From the NCBI GenBank assembly GCA_028554795.2, contig CM068828.1, forward strand, positions 15,738,814-15,802,813: a stretch of 64,000 nt of DNA, given 5' to 3'. The notes below the pieces were generated by a model. That model worked only from the letters and a program-made list of their open reading frames with translations. It made no database searches and was not told the DNA's origin. Origin of the DNA: Sinohyriopsis cumingii. Its lineage: Eukaryota > Mollusca > Bivalvia > Unionida > Unionidae. Shown in pieces: positions 32,595 through 42,540 of this stretch (the first letter of the stretch is position 1; every line of letters starts with the position of its first letter). A program made the position numbers and the translations under genes.

Positions 32595-32990
32595 ATGCTC
32601 AACGTGGACCGATCATGGCCAGGGTGATAAATTCGCGATTACCAACATACAAAGAGATCTATGGTGATGTTGTTCAGAGTCTATTCAAAAGTATAGCCTC
32701 AAAAGCAATACCGATTGCAAAACAATTATCAATGAAAGCTGTTGGTGTTGTTCGTGATAAAGGTATTAGTGTTGTTGGTGATGTTGCTAGTACAGCATCC
32801 TCCGCAATCAAGGATAGACTAGCACGATTAAAAGAACGAAAACCGAAGCCAGTAAAATTACCCAGCACTGAGTTTATGCCTTCAAATGTTAGTAAAACAA
32901 TAATCAAGGCGCAAATAAAACATTAGCAGAGTTGGCTGGTGTACCCCTGTCAGAAAAAGATTAAAATATAACTGCTAGTCTGATAGCAGG
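32595..32990 (+). pseudogene. Element B small basic ORF (minor virion protein candidate)
   Basis: From an ATG in the 32582-32926 frame: RVINSRLPTYKEIYGDVVQS, then a long helical stretch with alternating Ala/Val/Lys (KAIPIAKQLSMKAVGVV) and an Arg/Lys-rich end (RLKERKPKPVKLP). The end is frameshifted, with a terminal IAGSGLRIRR just before the capsid gene. The helical, membrane-seeking look resembles pVI-type minor capsid proteins. The Element C copy (59400-59750) is much more decayed. Confidence 0.5.
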
Positions 32991-33028
32991 AAGTGGTCTT
33001 CGTATTAGACGATAACAATTATAATAAA

Positions 33029-34341
33029 ATGTTTATACGTGTATCTGATCAAGCATTTGAAATGGATGCGCCAGTTCTCAAGGATGAGTCAGTGTGCGAT
33101 TATCAATATTATTCTTACGACTCACGTGTACCTAATGAACAAGGAAGAATCGAGTTGCAAGTTCATGATACAAGTAGATATTTCTTACCCGCTGAGGCAT
33201 TCATTGAGGTCAAAGTAGATATTTGAGAGCAAATGCTACAGCATACACAATTGGTGATCGAGTTGGTTTTGTTAATAATGGTGTCATGGATTTATTTAAC
33301 AGTGCCACATACATCATTGACGGAAGGAATATTAAACCATGCCTGGAAAACGATACTTGGCCTTGCAAGATACATTTATGATTACTCGAGATCAGCTGGT
33401 CCATCAATGATGTTTGCAAAGGATACAACTGATACAGAAAACAGAAACGTAACACTAAATACAGCTGGAACTAAAGTTGCATCAATGAATGAAAACTTGA
33501 ACTTGGGATTCGCATCACGTCGAACAATGTTGAACGGCGATGAAGAGTTATTATGTTTGATTCCACTATCGCATATATTTGGATTCAGTAGAAATGTTAC
33601 AAAGGTATTTGGCGCTAAACACACCGTGGTACTTGTACAAAAAGCCACCGACAATGATGCAATATGGCGTGATGCTGCCGTTGGTGCTGGTAAAGTAACA
33701 CTAACAAAACTGTCATCGTGGATGCCAGTAATGACTGTATCACTTGCCGAAGAACAACGGTTACTCATGGGACAAGGTGATAAATTAACATTATCATGGT
33801 TGACGATGACCACATTCAGTATTCAAAGTAATGCTGCTGGTTTATTCACATGACAGCAGGGGTTGTCAGCACCACGACATATATTCATTGCGTTTCAGGA
33901 AAATGCCAAAGTAGATTCGCAGGAACAAAATCAATGGTGTTTGACACATGGAGTTTCTAAGGTTTCTTTGAGAATAAATGCACATCAAGAACCTTCTGAA
34001 GAAGTCTTACTAAATTTTGATAATAGTCATATTGCACGTACTAATCATTGGTTGATGACATTTATGGGGCGTGATCAGAATGTTGATTCTGGTTTGCAAA
34101 TATCTCATCGGGATTTCACAACGCTGTATCCGATTTATTACGTTTCCCTGTACATTTGGATTTGTTCAGACAATCAGTCGTTGATATACACTTCCGAGCT
34201 CGTATAGCTTGACTACCCGCTGGTGGTTACAGAACAATCGTTGTTATACTCTCCGACAAAACAATGTTACTTGACGGTGTTGGTGGACGAATGAGAGGCA
34301 TTGATTCCTCAGTGGAAAACATGTCGTTAAATCGCTCATGA
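33029..34341 (+). pseudogene. Element B major capsid protein (double-jelly-roll type)
   Basis: About 435 codons from ATG 33029 to TGA 34339-34341. The N-terminal block (DAPVLKDESVCDYQYYSYDS, then GRIELQVHDTSRYFLPAEAF) and mid blocks (LARYIYDYSRSAGPSMMFAK, then LCLIPLSHIFGFSR) are the conserved core of adintovirus and Polinton-like capsids. The C-terminal block has HIFIAFQENAK and LQISHRDFTTLYPIYYV. Frameshifts near 33225 and 33860 and a stop near 34207 break it. It lacks a Gly/Pro-rich loop present in the fuller Element C copy. Confidence 0.85.
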
Positions 34342-34348
34342 TATTATA

Positions 34349-34814
34349 ATGTCATATCATCACGTTAGTGTTACTCTGACTCCTGATCAGATTTAAAAAA
34401 ACTTCAATCGAAATCAGCAAAGAACTGTGGAATAAAAATATCACTATGAAAAGAACAAATCGAAAGTGGTCTGAACGTCAACTCAGGCACTTCAATAACT
34501 CCAAACATTCAAAGACTGGCGTACCACTTAATCATTCTGCGAGTGCAATGAAATATGCTGTCAAGACGGGTGGTATATTTTCACTTCTTGCAGCTATACC
34601 AACGTTAATAGCCGCTGCAGCCCCAGCAGCTGCACTTGGAGCTGTCGGAACTGCTGCTGGGATGACACTAAAGAAAGCAACAGGTGACGCAATAAAAGCT
34701 TACAAAAAAGGGAAAGGGTCTAAGTCTGCCAGGAACTCCCACTCGTGGTACGGAAACGGTCTGATACTTCCCGGGACACTTTATTTGATGCAAGGCGTCT
34801 CCTTCCTATGTTAA
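34349..34814 (+). pseudogene. Element B membrane-active small virion protein
   Basis: Starts MSYHHVSVTLTPDQI at 34349, eight nt after the capsid stop. After a stop or frameshift it continues through NSKHSKTGVPLNHSASAMKY, a hydrophobic Ala/Leu segment (GGIFSLLAAIPTLIAAAAPA) and a Gly/Lys tail ending LILPGTLYLMQGVSFLC. The hydrophobic segment after a basic head fits a pX/pVI-like membrane-lytic peptide. The stop overlaps the start of the protease. Counterpart at 56638-57100. Confidence 0.6.
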
Positions 34815-35241
34815 ACTTTGATTTATTTGATGCTGCTAAAACATTAAACATCAAGAACTTCAGAGGTGTTTTATGCGTGATCAATTGCCAAATTTAACAA
34901 ACCGTGTTGAAACCGGTATCATTAATCTCGATGGAAGTTCTGGAAAAGGTACTCATTGGGTTGCATACGCGATTGATCCACGTGGAGTTGTTTATTTTGA
35001 TTCGTATGAGTTGGCGCCACCAAAAGAATTTTTAAAATATGTCGGCAGAGTGCAAAGCACTTATCTTCAAAACACTCCCGTCTGGTATTCAACTTTACAA
35101 ACACAGACAATACCCGATCCGTCAATATGTGGCCGTGAAGTAATTGCTGTATTCTACGCTGTGTCAAGGTCCCTAATACCACCTCATAAAGTCGTGCAAG
35201 AGTATACAAGCAGACGGTATAGATGTCCACCGTCATTTTAA
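34808..35241 (+). pseudogene. PRO: Element B adenovirus-type cysteine protease
   Basis: From ATG 34808, overlapping the previous stop. The conserved series is all present: His in KGTHWVAYAIDPRGVVYFDS, Asp in the same FDSY, and Cys in PSICGREVIAVFYAV. One frameshift near 34872 separates the first 21 codons from the rest. About 144 residues, slightly short for the family. It would cleave capsid precursors. Confidence 0.8.
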
Positions 35242-35258
35242 ACAGATCTTAAAGTATA

Positions 35259-36288
35259 ATGGAAGAATTTACGGAAGATCTCCTCGCCTGAGTAAAACTC
35301 AGCAAGGCGACTTATCTAAATATGCAACCCTTGACGAGGTCAAGGATGAACTCGCTAATCTTTTGTGTCTCGCAAATGTGGACCAAAATAAGTCGTTGTT
35401 TTTCAGGATAAGCATGGACGATTAAAGAGCAATATCCCGTTAACGTATTATTCTGTGGGTTCCAGATGTGACCAAAAATAACTTAGTGCTGTTTACTAAA
35501 AACGGTAAAATTAAAAACTCGGAGGAATGGATTTTAACACTCATGGGAGAGATTACTGGACGCACCAGGGTAATTGGAGATAGTATGTATTGTGATCACT
35601 ACATAAGTAAAAATGCAATTATTAATGAGAGAGAACCAAAATTTGTCGATGAAGTGGCAACAAAAAGATACATAGACAGCAACAACAACACGATAGGAAC
35701 TGAGAATAATGATCATTTACTAACCGCCGGTGTTACAATGACTGGCTCTCTAATATAGCTAATAATAAAATTACTGGTTTTGGAGAACCAGAATCAAGCG
35801 ATGACGCTGCAACGAAGAAATATGTCGATGATAGCGACCTTCCGATGATGAACCCGTCAAAGACAATCAATGATGGAATGACCACATTTAGATCTGAATA
35901 CTCTTATCATGAACAATCGTTTATAAATTTTCGCAAAAATATAAACGGAATTTTTGATGATTTCTTTGGAAAGCCAACATTTATCGGTATTAAACTATCA
36001 GAAATAAAAAAGATCACTGACAGTGTAGGATATACGACAGCGTCGGGATCAGCATTATTGACACCACTCAAACAATCCATCAAACATCGCGCTGAAGTTA
36101 CCGGTATGTACAGGTTCTCAGTACTCGGTACTACGACATTTACGATATCTACCACAATATCGCGGCGATCCACTAACTGGATCCTCTGGATCTATGTTAG
36201 TGATTTTGAATCAAAACCACGAGGAAACATTTGTTGTGGAACCCGAAGAAAAAATATTAGATTTGTTGTACTAGGTTTGTTGTCTTGA
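35259..36288 (+). pseudogene. Element B fibre-like protein with tail-fibre stalk motif
   Basis: From ATG 35259. After frameshifts, the stalk includes NLVLFTKNGKIKNSEEW, FVDEVATKRYIDSNNNT and NKITGFGEPESSDDAATKKY with VDD following. The N-K-I-T-G-x-G, P, DAATKKYVDD pattern is the repeating shaft motif of phage and virus tail fibres. The head (GIKLSEIKKITDSVGYTTAS onward to HRAEVTGMYRFSV) is beta-rich. Element C keeps only the last part of the head (about 55985-56200). The gene probably encodes the spike that contacts host cells. Confidence 0.65.
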
Positions 36289-36322
36289 ATTAGTCACTAA
36301 ACTACTACCTACTTTAAATATA

Positions 36323-36814
36323 ATGAGCTCCCCAATCGACGTTCAACATTATGGATACAATCAAGTATGTGAGAGGCAAACCAAAACTGAAATATATCGT
36401 TAATGAGTATACAGTAAAAGTAAAAAATATCGCAAACGTGTAGTTGTCGTTGACATAATTGTGTATTCGGTGTCCGCTGTTATCGCTGGAACCAGAGTAT
36501 TGCTATCAAGAATAACAATGACATCGCCATCAGTTGTAACAATTTGTGTTTCAGCTGCAACAACAATTGCTGGTGTTCGTAATATCTTTGCAAAAACTAT
36601 ATCTACATGTACAAATACAAAATTCCATGATTATACAATAAAGTTGCATACAGCGACGCTAGCATACTCCAAATTATCTTCATTGATATCGTCAGGTCTT
36701 AGAGATGGAATAATATCAGATACTGTGTTTACAGAAATGATTAAGATTTACAATGAGGCAATGACTCTTTCAGAATCTACTTCCGATTTAGAAAATCTGG
36801 ATTTAGTATCCTAA
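36323..36814 (+). pseudogene. Element B small membrane protein with C-terminal helical hairpin
   Basis: Starts MSSPIDVQHYGYNQVCE; a stop follows near 36402. Then comes a hydrophobic membrane region (VVVVDIIVYSVSAVIAG to SVVTICVSAATTIAG) and a helical domain (TIKLHTATLAYSKLSSLISS, then DGIISDTVFTEMIKIYNEAM). This N-membrane plus helical-hairpin gene recurs in adintovirus-like elements without known function. Counterpart at 55462-55920. Confidence 0.6.
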
Positions 36815-36897
36815 TTTAAAATCAGGGTTTGTAAATAATGTCGTTATCGCAAGAATTAATGTAACAGATAGTCGGTAATACAACTCCGTCAAAAACC

Positions 36898-38125
36898 ACG
36901 ATGATATCAGCAAGTTCAACCAATCCTGAATTTAGCCTCAACTTTCCAACGGCAATTCCAGCGAAAGAAATAGCACTAGAATAAGTGCGAGTATATCACA
37001 ACTGGCCAAATATTAGATAAAATTCATTTGGTGCGTTGCAAGCAAATAATTCTCTTGTATTTTCGTATAAAAATAAACTAGATGGAAAACCAGACTGGAA
37101 TGTTGTGAGTATACATACAGGCAGTTATCAAATCGACCAAATCAACGATGAATTCCAGCGCAGAATAAAATCTGTAACAGACAAGGAATCCAAAATTACT
37201 ATTACTGTTCATTATCAGCCAATATAGAAATAATTTTGCTAGTTTATTCCGTTGATATATATTCTTCATCGATCCGAAATGTGTTATGATGGCCCAAAGT
37301 ACCACCTGAAGCATCGTTGACGCTACCTCTATCTTAAAATTGTATGTTTCTGATGGTGAATTAATACCCAACATGCAGGATCATATATATAAATATGACA
37401 ATAATATACCAACAAGCATCGATCAAGAATTTTTCAAATCATCTTTCGACGTAATTAAACTTGAGCATGCACGTGCAGTTGGCGATCTACAAAGTTTTTT
37501 TTTCTCTCCAATATTGCACAATATTATAATAACGACATAAAACAACAGATTATTGAAACGATACAACATCAAAACCAGATTACACCAGATCTTAAAAATG
37601 TTAACAAAGCTATCATTGAAACAGTGATTAGATACAATGAACGTTTTACAAAACCCTATATAAAGAATCTTAGACGGTTGTTTCTCAATCATTATAAAAT
37701 AACCGAAACAGAATAACCAGCATTTAAATTACCAGGATTTAAGTACGACGAGCTAAAAAATAATATCAACCATATCATCGCTGAAACTTTCGTAAAATTT
37801 CCAAGTCATGGAGAAACATAGCCCTGCCATCAAATATTCTCAATCATAACAATGATCCGTTCTGTGGAGGAAGTCACATTTGTTCGGTCTGGTCAGTAAG
37901 TTTGAAATGTATCCTTGATAATAGCGGATTTTGACATTGCAGATAGACCGGATTAATGGGCTATAAAACAATCAAAAATCCAGGGGGCGCTTGAGGTGTG
38001 AATGTATATAAAATATATCCCTGTTGAGCCTGACTGGATTTTTAAATATCTACTTAATTGCTGCAATCAATTGCATCACATTCAAGATTGACTGCGATTG
38101 TTGATGGTATATTTACAATTCATGG
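36898..38125 (+). pseudogene. Element B penton-like protein, C-terminal segment inverted
   Basis: The N-terminal half (SSTNPEFSLNFPTAIPAKEI; YHNWPNIR; GSYQIDQINDEFQRRIKSVT) matches Element C 55123-55353. A helical middle with many stops follows (37330-37800). The C-terminal half starts in the normal direction (about 37830-37880, AATGATCC and GTGGAGG words). From about 37885 to 38125 it runs in the opposite orientation: its plus strand matches the Element C plus strand, although the genes are otherwise inverted between the copies. Confidence 0.65.
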
Positions 38126-38184
38126 CTAAAATAATCATCAATAATCAAAGGAGTAAGAACAAGATGATTATATAAACCTGACAT

Positions 38185-39115
38185 AAAAACCACAGAGGTG
38201 CAACTATTAATAATATTACAGAAAAAAATTTTGGAAATGAATATGTCACCATTTCATACTGTAATTCTTCTCATTGGTAACAATAATTACAGTAATGTCC
38301 AATATTTAAAGAGCATTGGTGATGATTGTGAAAGCTTGTTGTATGTCATCAGCTCTAAAACCACATAGTGAAAAATAATCATCGCAGTTCTACCGCCTAG
38401 AAGGCATGTAATTATGACTCCACTGAATGATACCCTAAGTGCATTGTGTGAAAATTTTCAAATACTCTTTGTTCCGCAATACAGGACCTTCTTCAAAGAC
38501 AATCGAGTGAACCAACACTTATACCAGCGACACCGAATCCACTTGTCCAACAGAGGTACTGCCTTACTCGTTAATATAAACCAGTACATAAGACTTATAA
38601 AATGGGTTAGTCATGAGTCAGAAAATTGCTTGTATTGTGGAGAGCACGGTCATGTAGCACAGCGGTGTCTGCATGGAAAACAGATTCGTTGCCATGTTTG
38701 TAACGAACTAGGTCATAAGCCAAAGCTGTGCACATACCAATAGGTAGAAGGCAATGATGCACAGACCTATGCAACAGATATGCAGCAACAAAATGTATTA
38801 GAATATGTGAATACTTTTCAATGTAATAATTATAATTCTATAAACAGGTTTCATGCACTATCAGATTTGTGTACAAAGTGCGACTTGTTAACATGTAAAC
38901 AGCTATGTGACACTGTTCAAGTTACTTTTCCCTCTGAAGATCCTCAAGTGTCTAATATATCAATGTCTTCTTGTATGTATGTAAATCAGTCTCATATTGA
39001 ACATTCCCATGTATTCACTACATGTGGTCATGGTACAACAGATGGATCTTGTATGCTATCGTCTTCATGTGTTTATGTAAATATTCCAGGTGATGAAAAT
39101 AAATATCAAGTCTAA
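38185..39115 (+). pseudogene. LINE ORF1, 3' part with zinc knuckles
   Basis: Resumes LINE ORF1 after Element B: TTEVQLLIILQKKILEM, then FHTVILLIGNNNYSN, and a region reading YQRHRIHLSNRGTALLVNIN. Two CCHC knuckles follow (CLYCGEHGHVAQRC and CHVCNELGHKPKLC, near 38629-38735), then a Cys-rich tail to 39115. Stops occur near 38369 and 38744. Zinc knuckles bind LINE RNA. Confidence 0.7.
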
Positions 39116-39299
39116 AAACAATACATTGCATACTACATTGTCTGAAAATCAATCCTCTGTTCAAAATTGTTATGTCTTGGGCCTCTTCAAATGAAGTCTG
39201 CAAGTCATCAACCTAAATATTCAAGACATGCTCCCTAAACTGAATGATATTAAGTTAATAAGATAGATCAGGCAATATTCAAGGTCTATGTGAAATCTT

Positions 39300-42299
39300 T
39301 CTTTCGGATGATTGTGATGATTTGACTCTCCAGATACAAGGGTTCAACTTTGAACGAAAAGATATGGAATCCATGGGAGTGGAGGTATTCTTCTCTTGTG
39401 TGGACAATTTCATTAGTTTTAACAGACGTCTAGAGACTACTGGGCTCGAGAGTATCTGGATTGAAATAACTATTGCCCAATCAAAGCCAATACTCTTACG
39501 TTCAGTTTACAGGCCACCTAGTTCCACAGCTGACTGGATTGATAGATCTGAGGTGCAAATTAAAAAAGCATTACTAAAGGAACATTTAGAAACTATCATA
39601 TTTGATGATTTTCACATTGACTACATGAAAACGCCACCATTAACATGGATAAGTAACTTTGAAACTTACAACTTTACCCAATTAATTAACACCACAACGA
39701 GAGTAACATAAAAGTGCTACTATCATTGATTATGTCTATACTAATAAACCTGAAAACATAAGCGAATTAATATGCCAGTGTACGCACTGAGTGACCACTA
39801 CCCAGTCTAAAAATGGTCAAAACATTGAAATACAATACATGGACTTTAAACAGTTTGATGAGAAAATGTTCTTAGATGATTTTGGTTTGCAAACATTCCA
39901 GTCAGTCTGCAATATAGCTGATGTCAACACTGCCTTAGACAAATGTTATCAGATGTTCCATGCAGCCTTAGACAAGCATGCCCCAATTAAAACAAAAAGG
40001 GTTAAACACCAGATTACACCCAAGTGGATTACCCATGGGATCAATTAGGCTAGGCACCTAAGAGATAATTTCCACAAGAAAAAAAAACATGAAAAGATAT
40101 ATAAAGTTGAGGAATAAAACTAAGCACCTGATAGGTACGGCAAAAGGGAACTAGTATCAACAGTCTATTGATGAAATTAAGAGTACCAAGACATTGTGGA
40201 AGCATTTAAAAGAGCTGAACCCACCCAAAAACAGTTTTGTTCCCCATAGACTTAAGCAAAATGAGGACATAGCAACATCTGTACAAGACATTGTGGAAAT
40301 GTTCAACAATTTCTTCATAAGCATCTCAATTAACAGTATTCAGAACCAGACTAACATCCCAACTGAACTTGATGCTCTTCTGTTATTTATAAGAGCTAAA
40401 ATTCCTGATGATAATTATTTTTCAATAGCTAATGTTAGTAAAGCTAATGTTTTTGATATGCTAATTAAGATAAATATTTATAAATCCTCTGTATTGGATG
40501 GTATTGGTCCACAAATTCTTAAAATTGCTGCACCAGTAATAATAAAGTCATTAACGCATATCATAAACTTAAGCATAATGAGTGGTAATTTTTCAGATAT
40601 ACTGAAATGTGCAAAAGTTACACCTATCTTTAAGAAAGGAGAAAAGGAGGATCCAGGGAATTATAGACTAATATCAATTCTACATGTATTGTCAGAATTA
40701 TTTGAAAAGCATGTAGCCATTCAGGTCAATACATTTTTTGAAAACATACTCTCTATTTCATAAAGCGCAGTCAGGATTTAGACAGTACCATCGTGCCAAA
40801 CAGAACTTACCAAACTAATTGCTCTTTGGCTGAAGGAAATGGATAATGGACATATGACTGTGATTGTTTTTCTTGAATACAAGAAAGCCTTTGATCTCGT
40901 TGATCATGAAATTCTGCTGCAAAAGTTGAACTTTACAGGTTCGACAACCCATCTTTAAACTGGTTTAGATCATACCTAATGCGAAGGTCTCAGCAAGTAA
41001 GCATTGGCAATATTATCTCTCAAACTCGCACTATTCATTCAGTGGTCCCCTCAAGGCTCAGTTTTAGACCCTCGCCTCTTCCTTATCTATATCAATGATC
41101 TACCATTCTATAATGAATCCACAACTTCAGATTTGTTTGCAGACGATGAAACATTGTATACATCTAGTTCTGATACTGAAATTATCCAAATGAGATTAAA
41201 CTCAGACCTTATTAGAGTCCAAACCTGAGCAATACAAGTTAGGATGGTAATTAATGAAGGTAAAACAAAATGTATGACTTTGGGGACATCACAAAAGCTA
41301 CACAAGTCAGGGAACCCGGAACCATCTCTTGCAAAAAATAATCATCCGTTAGAAAATGTCAAAAGTGAAAAACTTGTAGGTGTGTCCGTAGATAATAATT
41401 TATTGTCCAATGACCATATTGACAAGCTTAGTAAAACACTGTCATGCAAAATTGCCCTACTTAGCAGAATCAAGAAATATTTGCCTATGGAAACTCGCAA
41501 TCTATACTAGAAGTCATATATTCTTCCAACAATGGATTATTCTTCAGATGTATGGGGAAACTGTGCTAAGTCTAAACTTGACAGGATTAATAAACATCAG
41601 AAACGAGCAGCACGCGTAATTTTAGATGCATCTATTGATCATCCCTCAAAAGCGTGTGTGCTTTGGATTTTTAACGTAGCTTCAACAATTTTTCAGTCAT
41701 ATCGCTACGATGTCTGCAGTGTGGCAGTTTATAGTGATGTCAGACACTGGGGCATAATGCCGGAGACATGTAGCATGATGTCCCACCCAGTCACATTATC
41801 CTGACACCAGGAAGACCAATCCTAACACTAACCTCTTAATGCTGAGCGCCAAGTGTGGCAGCTGTTAGTAACATTTTTAGAAGTCTTTGGTATGACTCGG
41901 CCGGGGATCGAACCTGCGACCGCCCTCATCTTAGGCGGACGCTCTAACCACTATGCCACCAGAGCGGTCCCTCAAAAGCATTGTTTACAGAACTCAAATG
42001 GTTCACAATATGACAGGATAGATTTTCAAAAGGCATTTATTTTATATAAATGTTTACATGGAACTGCACCAGAGTATCTTCAGGACTCATTCAGGCCTTT
42101 TTCAACACAATAGCAATTGAGATCTATATCACATGGAAACCTTCAAGCACCAAAACCAAGAACAGAGCAATTTAAAAAGAGCTTCCAATACTCTGATACA
42201 GGTCTGTGGAACAAGCTTCCACTACATGTAAAATCTGCTGAAGATACTAGAGTATTTAAGAATAGATATCATGAGCATTTATTTGTTTCTGATAGATAA
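39300..42299 (+). pseudogene. LINE ORF2: endonuclease and reverse transcriptase
   Basis: Endonuclease region: LQIQGFNFERKDMESMG, LLRSVYRPPSST, IIFDDFHIDYMKTPP and the catalytic YALSDHYPV (39780-39810). Reverse transcriptase: KVTPIFKKGEKEDPGNYRLI, then FLEYKKAFDLVDHEILL (the first catalytic Asp of motif A is Glu), QGSVLDPRLFLIYINDLP, and FADDETLY with the Asp pair kept. Thumb region: KSEKLVGVSVDNNLLSNDHI. The end (FQYSDTGLWNKLP, STOP 42297-42299) is intact. Multiple frameshifts, plus a SINE at 41654-41967, make it dead. Confidence 0.85.
41654..41967 (-). repeat. tRNA-derived SINE inside LINE ORF2, 12-bp target duplication
   Basis: Flanked by exact copies of TCCCTCAAAAGC at 41642-41653 and 41968-41979. 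On the minus strand the head reads GGTGGCATAGTGGTTAGAGC (box A) and box B GGTTCGATCCC (complement of 41904-41914), a complete pol III promoter. The body contains CTGCCACACTTGGCGCTCAG, which looks like a central domain shared by molluscan SINEs (from memory, not checked). It splits the LINE ORF2 reading frame and so is younger than the LINE. Confidence 0.92.
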
Positions 42300-42473
42300 T
42301 GGAATTTCGTATTTTAATACTAAACATGTTAAAATAAACAGTAATTAATGCTATCTTGATATAATGTACATTGTTATACTCTCCTTAAGAGGGCCTCAAA
42401 GGATAATAGCCCTTGACTAATGAGGCACCCTCTATAAATAAAACATAAATAAATAAATAATAAATAAATACAA

Positions 42474-42496
42474 TATTATTATTATTATTATTATTA

Positions 42497-42540
<44 letters not shown>
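42474..42540. repeat. (ATT)n microsatellite at the LINE tail
   Basis: About 22 ATT units with one interruption (ATC), directly after the TAAATAAATA-rich LINE 3' end. Probably grew from the tail. Confidence 0.95.

Larger units (their letters stand above)
31211..38125 (+). mobile_element. Element B: decayed adintovirus/Polinton-like element, right end lost
   Basis: Begins at AGCAGGAGGGATGGTGAACA, homologous to both ends of Element C, and is inserted inside LINE ORF1. In order it carries counterparts of Element C genes: N-terminal virion-type ORF, small basic ORF, major capsid, membrane-active ORF, protease, fibre-like gene, small membrane ORF and penton-like gene. The penton gene ends in an inverted segment, after which LINE sequence resumes. 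Polymerase, integrase, PLA2 and ATPase are absent and no right TIR or matching target duplication was found, so the right third is deleted. Confidence 0.85.
30500..42470 (+). mobile_element. LINE (APE endonuclease type), split by Element B
   Basis: ORF1 pieces lie at about 30572-31210 and 38185-39115, ORF2 at about 39300-42299, and the 3' end at about 42300-42470 with an A/T-rich TAAATAAATA tail. Protein features (CCHC ORF1, endonuclease with SDHYPV motif, reverse transcriptase with FADD) place it among Jockey/CR1-like non-LTR elements. The 5' limit is not resolved. It is interrupted by Element B in ORF1 and by a SINE in ORF2, and has many stops, so it is an old insertion. Confidence 0.8.

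Noticed and set aside
38100-38230. Right TIR and target duplication of Element B
   Set aside because: No GGTGAACAGAC-type inverse sequence and no copy of GGTCA/AGGTCA are present; the end is lost.
41904-41959. Possible tRNA gene
   Set aside because: Boxes A and B are present but the sequence is the head of a SINE with target duplications; no complete cloverleaf 3' half follows.
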